Positions 1-7,879 of a stretch of 64,000 nt of DNA are shown piece by piece (position 1 is the stretch's first letter; each line of letters starts with the position of its first letter). Source of the DNA: Anaerolineales bacterium (GTDB lineage Bacteria; Chloroflexota; Anaerolineae; Aggregatilineales; UBA2796); contig JABTTZ010000004.1 of the NCBI GenBank assembly GCA_015075625.1, forward strand, positions 124,001-188,000. The letters run 5' to 3'. Below the pieces are notes generated by a model. That model did not search any database, was not told the origin of the DNA, and was given only the letters and a program-made list of their open reading frames with translations. Made by a program: the position numbers and the translations under genes.

Positions 1-139
1 GCGGTTGAAAAAGGTGGAAATTACGCCGGTCAATCAAGGTAATTGCCGCCTTTGCCCGTTGGAGACGTTTTGCCACCTCCAAGCCCCCAAACCCCCCGCC
101 AACAATCACAATTCGCTCAGTTGTCTGCTGTGTTTGCAT
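1..139 (-). CDS. ndh: Type II NADH dehydrogenase (NDH-2), N-terminal fragment cut by window edge
   Basis: Only the first 46 residues lie in the window; the gene continues past base 1. The ATG at 139-137 follows a strong Shine-Dalgarno (AAGGGGAG, 6 nt spacing). The peptide begins with a FAD dinucleotide-binding loop, VIVGGGFGGLEVAKRL, then a second strand TLIDRRNFHLFQP. That combination is characteristic of single-subunit, non-proton-pumping NADH:quinone oxidoreductases of the membrane surface. These oxidise NADH and reduce quinone using FAD. The upstream region carries a Rex-box-like sequence over the likely promoter, and rex itself lies in this window, which fits the role. Other members of the pyridine nucleotide-disulphide oxidoreductase superfamily cannot be fully excluded from so short a fragment, but the NFHLFQP stretch favours NDH-2. 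Confidence 0.88.
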   Translation of the reverse strand, partial: MQTQQTTERIVIVGGGFGGLEVAKRLQRAKAAITLIDRRNFHLFQP

Positions 140-234
140 GGTTCTCCCCTTCTTTTGCTGGTTCTCGCCTCTGCCTCGGCTGCCTGTGGTTGGTGGTGTT
201 CTTCGTCATTTCTTTGACGCATCGCTCATCGTGA

Positions 235-266
235 AATTTACCACAATATTGTGATAAAAGTCACTA
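235..266 (-). promoter_or_regulatory. Likely ndh promoter overlapped by Rex-box-like operator
   Basis: Read on the minus strand, GTGACT (264-259), an 18-nt spacer and TAAATT (240-235) form a plausible sigma-70 promoter about 100 bp before the ndh ATG. Across its -35 element and spacer lies TTGTGATAAAAGTCACTA (249-266, plus strand), which matches 11 of the 14 fixed positions of the Rex consensus TTGTGAA-N4-TTCACAA. It abuts a perfect 12-bp palindrome CACAATATTGTG (242-253). The position would let a repressor block RNA polymerase. That Rex is the repressor is an inference. Confidence 0.5.
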
Positions 267-432
267 GAAATAGTAATAAAGACTATAGCTACGATTTTAA
301 GCTATGGTTGCGGTGTCTTTTCACGAATAGCCTTGCTGCCTTTCTATCTCTTTCAGGATCATCGGCTATACTTGCTAAGGATAGTGAGATGAGTATCCCT
401 CAGAGCATCGATGGGCATGGAGATGTTTTGTT
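265..432. other. Intergenic region between ndh and the PD40 lipoprotein
   Basis: AT-rich compared with its surroundings near 265-300, then mixed. A TATACT hexamer (367-372) could be the -10 of the lipoprotein gene but has no good -35 partner at 17 nt. No gene or stable hairpin was recognised. Confidence 0.4.
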
Positions 433-1614
433 ATGGCGCGTAGGACATACACGGGTAAACAGATAGGGGTGGCAGCGCTGATAGGAATCATGGCGCTCGT
501 TTTAGCGGCGTGCGGCGGCGGTGGCGCGGCAACCCCCACAGCCGGTGCAGGGATTCCTCCCACTATTGATCCGGCGGCGACGCTCGTGGTGACCTCAGCT
601 GTGCCAACGGCAGTGGCGATGGTGAACGAAGTTTTGCCCACGAACAGCCTGATTCTCACCCAACTGAGCCGCCCCCTTGCCCAACTCCCCGATGGACGGG
701 TGGTCACGCTCAGCGAGGATCGCTTCGGGGCGCAAGGCTCTCCTGATGGGCGCTATGGCGTGCGGACAACCCTTATCAACAGCACCTTCACTCTTGAACT
801 TGTCGATTACAGCGATGGGCAAGGCGGCACGGTGACAGCTATTCCCGAAGGGGCAAATTTCTATGGTCCGGGCATTACTTGGAAAGCCGATTCGTCGGGG
901 TTTGCCTTTTTCGATTTTCCGCCACCAGGGGGAGCAAACCGCACCACTAGCAAAACAATCTTCTATTTTGACGTTGCCAGCAAACAAACCCGCCGCCTGA
1001 TTCCCGACCTGAAAACGCCGGGGAAAATCGCCGCCTCGTTCGCCTTTGCCCCCAACGGCAGCCTACTGCTTTATGTGGTGGGCGATGCCAATGCCGAGGG
1101 GATAGGCGGTCCAGACTCGCAGCCCGTCGTTCTCGATTTGGCAACCAGCCAAAGCACATCGATCTCTACGGAATCGTTCTTAGGGTTTAGCCAATGGCTG
1201 CCCGATTCCAGCGGCTTTGTCACTCTGAAATTTGATGACACAGGCGCAAGCGGCGTCTATCTTTACAAGCTGAACGATACGGGCAGCCCCAAACGCTTGA
1301 CTCCCACAACCGATTCGGATTTTCTGGTCGATGTCTCGCCCGATGGCAAGTTCATCGCTACCACCTCGGTGGGGACAAGCGGGAACGTTGTCAATGTCTA
1401 CCGCATGGGGATTGATGGTGGCGGACGGACGCAACTGACGAGTTTTGAAGACCCGCAACAGACGATCACCGGGTTGGTGTGGGGTGTCGATGGCGTTTAT
1501 TACAGCCTGACCGGGGGGGATGGCGAAGATACCATTTGGCGCGTTGACCTTGACGGGCGAAACCCTACGCAGGTTGCTACCGGAACGCTCTACCGCATCG
1601 TTGGTGTAGGTTAA
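433..1614 (+). CDS. PD40/TolB-type beta-propeller lipoprotein
   Basis: 393 residues. The N-terminus has a lipoprotein signal: basic n-region, hydrophobic core IGIMALVLAAC and a lipobox cysteine near residue 27, followed by a Gly-rich and Thr/Pro-rich linker. The rest is a repeated beta-propeller of the PD40 (WD40-like) class, seen in recurring blocks such as GSPDGRYGV, WLPDSSGFVTL and VSPDGKFIATT. Such proteins sit on the outside of the cell membrane and usually act as binding or scaffold modules; no catalytic motif is visible. It is followed at 23 nt by the MaoC gene, which has its own Shine-Dalgarno, so co-transcription is possible but no functional link is evident. Ligand unknown. Confidence 0.8.
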   Translation: MARRTYTGKQIGVAALIGIMALVLAACGGGGAATPTAGAGIPPTIDPAATLVVTSAVPTAVAMVNEVLPTNSLILTQLSRPLAQLPDGRVVTLSEDRFGAQGSPDGRYGVRTTLINSTFTLELVDYSDGQGGTVTAIPEGANFYGPGITWKADSSGFAFFDFPPPGGANRTTSKTIFYFDVASKQTRRLIPDLKTPGKIAASFAFAPNGSLLLYVVGDANAEGIGGPDSQPVVLDLATSQSTSISTESFLGFSQWLPDSSGFVTLKFDDTGASGVYLYKLNDTGSPKRLTPTTDSDFLVDVSPDGKFIATTSVGTSGNVVNVYRMGIDGGGRTQLTSFEDPQQTITGLVWGVDGVYYSLTGGDGEDTIWRVDLDGRNPTQVATGTLYRIVGVG

Positions 1615-1637
1615 ATTAAAAGGGAGAGACGTGCTGT

Positions 1638-2114
1638 ATGTCGGATGCAGAAAGCCGCTTTCGTGGGCTGTGGTTTGAGGAATTCACCCCAGGGTTGATG
1701 ATCCAAACGCGGGGACGGACGATCACCGAGACAGACCTTGTGAATTTCGCTGGTGTCTCTGGGGATTACAACCCCATGCACACGAACGCGGACTATGCCC
1801 AAACCACCGATTTCAAGGCACGGGTCGCACACGGCGCGTTGATCTTCAGTGTGGCAACCGGGCTGGCATACCAACTGGGCATTTTAGAAGGAACGGTTAT
1901 TGCCTTTCGGGAATTCGGAATGAAGCTAAGCCTCCCCGTGTTCATTGGCGATACGATTCATGTTGACCTGACGGTGAAGGAAAGCAAGCCGATGGCGCGT
2001 TTGGGCGGCGGTCTGGTCGTCCTTGATGTGCGCGTTATAAACCAGCGTGATGACGTGGTTCAGCGTGGAGATTGGGCAATTTTGATGAAAGCAGCCCCAA
2101 AAACACCGAAATGA
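1638..2114 (+). CDS. MaoC-like dehydratase (hotdog fold)
   Basis: 158 residues, one hotdog domain. The R-hydratase motif region is present: an Asp and an Asn near residues 43-46 (GDYNPMHTNADYAQ) with the catalytic-type His, then an AHGALIF segment. MaoC-family enzymes hydrate trans-2-enoyl thioesters, so an enoyl-CoA or enoyl-ACP hydratase role in fatty-acid metabolism is likely; the substrate cannot be read from the sequence. AGGGAGAG lies upstream of the ATG. The gene ends 7 nt before the SUMF1-type gene, so these two are probably co-transcribed. Confidence 0.85.
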   Translation: MSDAESRFRGLWFEEFTPGLMIQTRGRTITETDLVNFAGVSGDYNPMHTNADYAQTTDFKARVAHGALIFSVATGLAYQLGILEGTVIAFREFGMKLSLPVFIGDTIHVDLTVKESKPMARLGGGLVVLDVRVINQRDDVVQRGDWAILMKAAPKTPK

Positions 2115-2121
2115 GTAAAGG

Positions 2122-2955
2122 ATGCCAACGCCGGATCAACAACACCTGATTGATGCCCTTTTTGATATGCGGCGCACGCCCCCCGAACGCGCCGAAATTG
2201 GCGTTCGCCTCGCCACATTGGGGGATTCGCGTCCCGGCGTGGGTGTTCGCCCCGATGGACTTCCCGATCTCCTTTGGACAGTCGTTCCAGAGGGAGTTTT
2301 TCTCTACCGCGCAGATCGGAAACGCGAGCATTTGCCCACCTTTCGGATCAGCATTTATCCCATTACGTACAGCCAATTTGAAACCTTTTTGGACGCTCCC
2401 GACGGTTTTAGCGAGCCACATTGGTGGATGGGCTTGGCGCGGACGGAAAAAATGCCCGGCAAAGCCCATAATACATGGGGAAATCACCCGCGTGAGTCCA
2501 TCAATTGGTTTGAGGCAGCCGCCTTTTGCCGCTGGCTAAGCGTGAAAATGAACATGACCATCCGGCTTCCCCACGAGCGCGAATGGGAGAAGGCAGCGCG
2601 GGGCATCGACGGGCGCTTGTACCCCTGGGGCGGCGATTACGTCAGCGGCTATGCCAATGTGGACGAAGTGACCAGCCAAAGCGGAAGCTATCATTTAGGG
2701 CGTACAACGGCGGTGGGGATTTACCCGCCGACAAGCGCCTCCCCTTATGGCGCGTTTGACATGGTGGGCAATGTTGCCGAATGGTGTACCAACGGCTTTA
2801 GTGATGAGGATACGACGGGCGTCAGTGATCGAGTCGTTCGCGGCGGCTCATACGAGGATCAACCCCTCAATGCGACCATCCCAAGCCGTGCAATGGTGCC
2901 AAGCCGCTTACGCTATGAACGGATCGGCTTTCGCGTGGTGGCAGAGACTACCTAA
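2122..2955 (+). CDS. SUMF1 (formylglycine-generating enzyme fold) protein, probably not an oxidase
   Basis: 277 residues. After a short N-terminal stretch that ends LPDLLWTVVPEGVFLY, a complete FGE-sulfatase (SUMF1) domain follows, with the landmarks INWFEAAAFCRWLS, RLPHEREWEKAARG, YPWGG, GNVAEWC, RVVRGGSY and IGFRVV. The two redox cysteines of genuine formylglycine-generating enzymes, normally in the segment after GGSY, are absent (the segment reads SRAMVPSRLRYE). It therefore belongs to the large non-sulfatase part of the family, used as a C-type-lectin-like binding fold or as iron enzymes on other substrates. It sits between the MaoC and TrmH genes in a tight plus-strand run. Function unassigned. 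Confidence 0.8.
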   Translation: MPTPDQQHLIDALFDMRRTPPERAEIGVRLATLGDSRPGVGVRPDGLPDLLWTVVPEGVFLYRADRKREHLPTFRISIYPITYSQFETFLDAPDGFSEPHWWMGLARTEKMPGKAHNTWGNHPRESINWFEAAAFCRWLSVKMNMTIRLPHEREWEKAARGIDGRLYPWGGDYVSGYANVDEVTSQSGSYHLGRTTAVGIYPPTSASPYGAFDMVGNVAEWCTNGFSDEDTTGVSDRVVRGGSYEDQPLNATIPSRAMVPSRLRYERIGFRVVAETT

Positions 2956-2967
2956 GTGTATCGTCCC

Positions 2968-3771
2968 ATGATCACTAGCACGACAAACCCCCTCATCAAA
3001 CGCCTTCGCGCCTTACGCACCCGCAAAGGGCGCGACGAGGCGGGCGCATCGTTAGTGGAGGGTATTCGGCTTGTCGCTGCTGCTGCCGAAAGCGGTGCTA
3101 TCTTAGAGTCAATCATTATTGCCCCGGATCGGCTCACCAGCCTCTTTGCCCGCGATCTCATCGCCACCCAAGCGGCACGAGACATCCCTATCGCAGAGGT
3201 TTCGGCGGCTGTTTTCGAGAGCTTTTCTGGCAAGGAAAATCCCCAAGGGATTGCTGCCATCGTCCGCCAATCATGGACACCCCTCACGGCGATCCAACCA
3301 GAGAATGCCCTTTTTTGGGTGGCGCTACGGGCGGCACAAGACCCAGGCAACATCGGGACGATCCTCCGCACCTGTGATGCGGTGGGCGCGGCGGGGGTGA
3401 TTTTCCTTGACGGTGGCGCTGATCCCTATGACCCCTCAGCCATCCGCGCCAGCATGGGGGCGCTCTTTGCTCTGCGCGTGGCACGGGCATCCTTTGAGTC
3501 ATTCGCGGCGTGGGTTCAGGGCGGCGGATGGCAGGTTGTTGGGGCGGCGGATCATGCCGCGCACAGCTACCGCGCCTATGCTTACCCCGCTCCCTTGATT
3601 CTGCTTATGGGCAGCGAACGGGAAGGGTTGACCACCGAACAACAAGCGCTTTGCACGGCGATGGTGGCAATTCCCCAAGTGGGAAGCGTCGATTCCCTGA
3701 ATCTGGCGGTGGCGACAGGCATCTTGCTCTATGAGATTTTTCACCAGCGCCGGACTGTGCGTATCGAATGA
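2968..3771 (+). CDS. TrmH/SpoU-family RNA 2'-O-methyltransferase
   Basis: About 267 residues from the ATG at 2968. A GTG at 2956, abutting the preceding stop codon, is also in frame, but the family usually begins like MITSTTNPLIKRLRAL, which favours 2968. An N-terminal substrate-binding domain (roughly 1-95) is followed by the SPOUT methyltransferase domain with the three knot motifs: motif 1 LRAAQDPGNIGTILRTCDA, motif 2 ILLMGSEREGL and motif 3 VDSLNLAVATGILLYE. These bind S-adenosylmethionine and dimerise. The family 2'-O-methylates ribose in 23S rRNA or tRNA; which nucleotide cannot be told here. Confidence 0.9.
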   Translation: MITSTTNPLIKRLRALRTRKGRDEAGASLVEGIRLVAAAAESGAILESIIIAPDRLTSLFARDLIATQAARDIPIAEVSAAVFESFSGKENPQGIAAIVRQSWTPLTAIQPENALFWVALRAAQDPGNIGTILRTCDAVGAAGVIFLDGGADPYDPSAIRASMGALFALRVARASFESFAAWVQGGGWQVVGAADHAAHSYRAYAYPAPLILLMGSEREGLTTEQQALCTAMVAIPQVGSVDSLNLAVATGILLYEIFHQRRTVRIE

Positions 3772-3849
3772 CCCCAGCGCGGGTTTTTCTTCCCGAATAA
3801 TATAGACTGGAATACGTTAGCGAAACCGTGAACAATACGGAGACACTCT

Positions 3850-4767
3850 GTGCAGGTGGACGCAATCTCGAAACCCAATGCCTCGAAACTTCGGGGGTTA
3901 CTCCGGCTTACGCGCTGGACAGAATTTGTCCCTTATGTCTTTCCCCTGACGACCTTCGGGGCGCTTATGGCAACAAAGGCGACAGGAACGGCGATTGATG
4001 GGCGATTGATCGTTGCCATTCTCGCCAATCTGTTGGTGGGCGCTTATGCCTTCATGATCAATGATATTGAAGATGCCCCTGACGATGCCTTTGATCCGGC
4101 GCGTGCGGCGCGGAATCCCGTTGCCGCCGGAGAGATCAGCGCCCGCGAGGGCTGGCTGGCAACGCTTGCCTGTGGAGCGCTTGCTCTCGTCTTGTTTGCC
4201 CTGTTGGGTCTGCCGGTGCTGCTCACTGGCGGCTTGAATCTTGTCCTTGCCCACCTCTATTCGTGGAAGATTATCCGCCTGAAGGCATATCCGGTGGCAG
4301 ATGTCGTCTCCCACGCCCTCATGTTGAGCGGCTTGGTGTTCCTGATCGGCTATTTCACCTTTCACAATCAACCCGGCGCGGTGTGGTGGATTGTCCTCTC
4401 CATGACCCTTGTGTCGTGTTATGGGCAGTTGTATAACCAAGTCCGCGATTTCGAGGCAGACAAAGCCGCCGGCTTGCACAACACGGCAATCCTGATTGGG
4501 GAACGCGCCGCACACCTTTTGGGCTATGCCTTTGTTGGGGCGGCTGTCGTCATTTTGATCGGGGTGTTCATCAGCGGACTGATCCCTTGGTGGGTCTTGA
4601 TCGCCCCGTTGGCTGCTTTGCCATTGTTCCTCATCATTCGCCCCCAACGCGATATGCGCGGCGGCGAGGCGGCAAATCTCAGCGGAAAAATGCAGTGGGC
4701 AACGATGCTGCTCTACAACCTTGCCATTGGTGTCTGGTTCATCGCCGCTTTGTTAAAATTGTGGTGA
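3850..4767 (+). CDS. UbiA-family membrane prenyltransferase
   Basis: 305 residues with about eight to nine hydrophobic helices. The two Asp-rich motifs that bind Mg2+ and the prenyl diphosphate are visible: NDIEDAPDDAFDPAR (about residue 73) and NQVRDFEADKAAGL (about 197). The family transfers an isoprenoid chain to an aromatic or polar acceptor in the membrane, as in quinone, chlorophyll, haem O or ether-lipid synthesis. No other quinone or chlorophyll gene adjoins it, so the acceptor is unknown. The GTG start at 3850 has a GGAGA Shine-Dalgarno at about 7 nt. The SDR gene begins 55 bp downstream on the same strand and may act on the same pathway. Confidence 0.88.
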   Translation: MQVDAISKPNASKLRGLLRLTRWTEFVPYVFPLTTFGALMATKATGTAIDGRLIVAILANLLVGAYAFMINDIEDAPDDAFDPARAARNPVAAGEISAREGWLATLACGALALVLFALLGLPVLLTGGLNLVLAHLYSWKIIRLKAYPVADVVSHALMLSGLVFLIGYFTFHNQPGAVWWIVLSMTLVSCYGQLYNQVRDFEADKAAGLHNTAILIGERAAHLLGYAFVGAAVVILIGVFISGLIPWWVLIAPLAALPLFLIIRPQRDMRGGEAANLSGKMQWATMLLYNLAIGVWFIAALLKLW

Positions 4768-4822
4768 TGGTATACCTCTCTCACCGTCACCCTCTGCTCA
4801 TTCAGATGGTTCAAGGCACGTC

Positions 4823-5794
4823 ATGATTATCGTCACTGGCGGGGCGGGTTTTATCGGGCGTCGGCTTGTGGCGCGGCTGCTCCGTGAGGGGTATACGGTG
4901 CGCGTGATCACTCCCCCCCTGCGAACGATTCTTGGTGGTCGCTCCCTCCCCGCCACCTTTGAAGGGCTGGCGGGCGCAGAGCGGCTAACCGTTGTGCCGG
5001 GCGCCTTGGAGAATGTTGAGGCGCTTCATCGCGTCATGCTGGGGGTGCATACCGTGTTTCATCTCGCCAGCGCGGGTTGGGAAGGGCGCCCCCGCGACCT
5101 GAAAACAGTAGACCTCGGCGGGATGCAGAATATCATCGCTGCCGCGCGTTCGGCGCGGGTGGGGCGGGTGATTGTCCTCAGCCACTTGGGAGCGTCGCCC
5201 GCCTCAGGCTTTGCCCTGTTGAAGATCAAAGGGGAAATTGAGGAAGCGGTCAAGACAAGCGGGCTTGCCTATACCATTTTTCGCTGTGGGGTTGTCTTTG
5301 GCGAAGGCGATCAGTTTGTCAATGGCATTGCCCGCCTGCTCCGCGCCAACCCGCTGCTTTATTTTCAGCCGGGGCATGGTGAGGGGCTGCTACACCCCAT
5401 CTACATTGACGATCTGATCGAAGCCCTCATCCGCTCCCTCGATCACCTTGATACGGTCGATGCCCTTCTCTCCGTTGGGGGGCCCGAATACGTCACCTAC
5501 AACGAGATGGTACGGACGATCATGCGTGTTACACGGGCGCGACGGACGATTGTGAACATCCCTCCCTATCTGCTCCGGGCGATCAACCGCCTGACACACC
5601 GCTTGTTTCCCGCCTTTCCGGGGTCGCCCCAATGGTTTGACATCCTCGCCGGAAACCGCACTGCGCCGATGGGGACGCTCTACAATGTGTTCGGTATCCA
5701 TCCCGTCCGCTTTGAGGATACCATCCTCACCTACATGCCCAAACGCCGTTACCGCGCAGAGTTGATGCGCACCTTGCTGCGGCGGCGGGCATAA
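4823..5794 (+). CDS. Atypical SDR / NAD(P)-dependent epimerase-dehydratase family protein
   Basis: 323 residues. The N-terminus is a Rossmann fold with VTGGAGFIGRRLVARLL (residues 4-20). HLASAGWEG and VLSHLGASPA follow. The usual YxxxK catalytic pair is not evident where expected (LLKIKGEIEEAVKTSGL is found instead), and FRCGVVFGEGDQF plus HPIYIDDLIEAL resemble the atypical SDRs related to complex I subunit NDUFA9 or nucleoside-diphosphate-sugar epimerases. It probably binds NAD(P); a catalytic role is uncertain. AAGG lies 7 nt before the ATG. Possibly co-transcribed with the UbiA gene. Confidence 0.8.
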   Translation: MIIVTGGAGFIGRRLVARLLREGYTVRVITPPLRTILGGRSLPATFEGLAGAERLTVVPGALENVEALHRVMLGVHTVFHLASAGWEGRPRDLKTVDLGGMQNIIAAARSARVGRVIVLSHLGASPASGFALLKIKGEIEEAVKTSGLAYTIFRCGVVFGEGDQFVNGIARLLRANPLLYFQPGHGEGLLHPIYIDDLIEALIRSLDHLDTVDALLSVGGPEYVTYNEMVRTIMRVTRARRTIVNIPPYLLRAINRLTHRLFPAFPGSPQWFDILAGNRTAPMGTLYNVFGIHPVRFEDTILTYMPKRRYRAELMRTLLRRRA

Positions 5795-5839
5795 AGCGCA
5801 CCGCCCCCCGCTAAGGATGAGTCGCCGTACAAGACGTAG

Positions 5840-5845
5840 TACAAT
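5840..5845 (+). promoter_or_regulatory. Candidate -10 box of elp3 (leaderless start)
   Basis: TACAAT, 7 nt before the ATG at 5853. This spacing would place the transcription start at or next to the start codon. No clear -35 hexamer is seen 17 nt upstream, so this is tentative. Confidence 0.4.
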
Positions 5846-5852
5846 AGAGGGC

Positions 5853-7712
5853 ATGATACCCTACCGTCCCACGCTTGATTTAACCACACACCGCGCCCCC
5901 CTGCTGGCGATTCTTCGCGCCGTGATCGCTGCTCCCACCCTCTCGCGCCACGCCCTTGAAGGGCTTTTGCGCGTCCATTTAAAGGTGGTTGAGGGGCGGA
6001 GGGTGTTCTTCACCAACGATGAGCTTGTCCGCGCCTATCGTGAATTCACAGCGTCGGGCGACCTACCGCCCTTTGATTCTGCCGTCTTAAAACGCCTTCG
6101 GCTGAAACCAATCCGCACAGCGTCCGGCGTGACCACCGTGACCGTCCTCACCAAACCCTTCCCCTGCCCCGGTGAGTGTATCTTCTGCCCCAACGATGTA
6201 CGGATGCCCAAAAGCTACCTTGCCGATGAGCCGGGCGCTCAGCGGGCGGGGCAAAACGCCTTTGACCCTTACCTCCAAACTCACTCCCGCCTGACGGCGT
6301 TGGATCGGATGGGCCACCCTACCGAGAAAATTGAGGTGATCATCCTCGGCGGCACATGGTCGTTTTACCCCGAAACCTATCAAATTTGGTTTGTGCGCCG
6401 TATTTTCGACGCGCTGAACGACTTTGGGCGTGGAGTTGATCAGAGCGCCGAGGTGCGAACGGCGTTGGCGGTGGGGTCGCAGTTTCAGCCGACGCTTGGC
6501 GGGCAAAGCGCCTCCCCCATCACCCTGCACGGGGAAACCCTTACTGAAAGCTACAATCAGGTTGTTCAGGCGCTCTACCGCGAGGAAATACATCGTTCGC
6601 GTCAGGGCGCTGAGGCGGTGGCGCGGGGCGACCTCCCCCGAACGCCGATCACCGAATACGCCACATGGTCAGAGTTGGCAGCGGCGCACCGAGCGAACGA
6701 AGATGCCCCTTCGCGCTGCGTTGGGCTGGTTGTTGAGACGCGCCCCGATCACCTCAGCGTGGAAGAAGTCCTCCGCATCCGCCGCTTGGGGGCGACAAAA
6801 GTGCAGATCGGCTTTCAAAGCCTCTCCGATGACATTCTCCGGCTGAACAAGCGCGGGCATACGGTTGCCGCCACACGCCGTGCGGTGCGTCTTTTGCGGG
6901 CGGCGGGCTTCAAGATTCATGCCCACTGGATGCCCAACCTCTATGGGGCAACGCCCGCCTCCGACGCCGGGGAATATCACCGCCTGTTTGCCGATCCCGA
7001 TTTTCGCCCTGACGAATTGAAACTCTACCCCTGCTCGCTGATCGAGAGCGCCGAACTGATGACACACTACCGCGCCGGACGTTGGCGTCCCTACAGCGAG
7101 GATGAATTGATCACCCTGCTGGAGACCTGCTTTCGCCACACGCCCGACTACTGCCGTCTGACGCGGGTGATCCGCGATATTCCCGGCACGGATATTGTCG
7201 CCGGAAACAAACGCACCAATTTACGCCAGCTTGTCGAAGAACGGATGGCGGCGCGGGGCGAGCGCGGGACGGATATTCGCGCCCGTGAGATCAGGGGAGA
7301 TCCCGTCGCCCCCGACGAGCTACGTCTTGACGTTCAAGCATATGATACCAGCATGGGACGGGATTACTTTCTCCAGTTCATCACAACAGATAGGCGCATT
7401 GCCGGATTTTTGCGTCTCTCGCTGCCAGACCGTCACACCGCGTCGCTCACCGAGGAACTGACCGACGCAGCGATCATCCGTGAAGTCCATGTCTACGGAC
7501 AGTCGCTGCGTATTGGCGAGGCGGGCGAAGGGCGGGCGCAGCACACCGGATTAGGGACGCGCCTGATCGACCGTGCGGCGCAGATCGCCACCGAAGGGGG
7601 CTACCCACGCCTTGCCGTTATTTCGGCGGTTGGCACACGGGGCTACTATCGTGCGCGGGGCTTTGCCGATGGGTTGCTCTATCAGGTGCGGGCGCTGCAT
7701 CCGGCTATCTAG
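5853..7712 (+). CDS. elp3: Bacterial Elp3: tRNA uridine-34 carboxymethylation enzyme (radical SAM + GNAT)
   Basis: 619 residues from the ATG at 5853. The radical SAM domain has a CPGECIFC iron-sulfur motif (Cys105, Cys109, Cys112). Later landmarks are IILGGTWSFYP, VGLVVETRPD, GATKVQIGFQSL and NKRGHT; the C-terminal GNAT acetyltransferase domain includes REVHVYGQ and a GLGTRLIDRA acetyl-CoA loop. The family makes 5-carboxymethyluridine at the tRNA wobble position from acetyl-CoA and S-adenosylmethionine. In eukaryotes it is the catalytic subunit of Elongator; archaea and a few bacteria, including Dehalococcoides, have it alone. No other Elongator subunit is present here. A TACAAT box ends 7 nt before the ATG and there is no Shine-Dalgarno, so the message may be leaderless. 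An in-frame start at 5817 would add 12 residues that look unrelated to the family. Confidence 0.93.
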   Translation: MIPYRPTLDLTTHRAPLLAILRAVIAAPTLSRHALEGLLRVHLKVVEGRRVFFTNDELVRAYREFTASGDLPPFDSAVLKRLRLKPIRTASGVTTVTVLTKPFPCPGECIFCPNDVRMPKSYLADEPGAQRAGQNAFDPYLQTHSRLTALDRMGHPTEKIEVIILGGTWSFYPETYQIWFVRRIFDALNDFGRGVDQSAEVRTALAVGSQFQPTLGGQSASPITLHGETLTESYNQVVQALYREEIHRSRQGAEAVARGDLPRTPITEYATWSELAAAHRANEDAPSRCVGLVVETRPDHLSVEEVLRIRRLGATKVQIGFQSLSDDILRLNKRGHTVAATRRAVRLLRAAGFKIHAHWMPNLYGATPASDAGEYHRLFADPDFRPDELKLYPCSLIESAELMTHYRAGRWRPYSEDELITLLETCFRHTPDYCRLTRVIRDIPGTDIVAGNKRTNLRQLVEERMAARGERGTDIRAREIRGDPVAPDELRLDVQAYDTSMGRDYFLQFITTDRRIAGFLRLSLPDRHTASLTEELTDAAIIREVHVYGQSLRIGEAGEGRAQHTGLGTRLIDRAAQIATEGGYPRLAVISAVGTRGYYRARGFADGLLYQVRALHPAI

Positions 7713-7732
7713 GGCGTGTTCACCCCAGTGAT

Positions 7733-7782
7733 CCCGCCGCTAAAGCAGCGGGCTGAAAACAGCCACCCCTTCGGGGCTTGGA
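7733..7782 (-). repeat. Triple-hairpin repeat R1, copy 1 (complete)
   Basis: Three abutting stem-loops: CCCGCCGC-TAAA-GCAGCGGG (7733-7752, 8-bp stem with one G-T wobble), GGCTG-AAAA-CAGCC (7751-7764) and CCCC-TTC-GGGG (7766-7776). Almost the same unit recurs at 48071-48117, and partly at 38040-38090 and 44100-44119. It lies between elp3 and the HD-domain gene. Confidence 0.85.
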
Positions 7783-7879
7783 AACTCCACCCTTCCCCAT
7801 AAACAGAGAGGGGGTTAGGAGATGAGGGCAACGACGTGCCACCAGTTTGTAGGAAAACAACAAAGGACAAACATCTACC

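Noticed and set aside
2830-2955. Diversity-generating retroelement target at the end of the SUMF1 gene
   Set aside because: The fold is right, but no reverse transcriptase, accessory protein or template repeat was found in the window.
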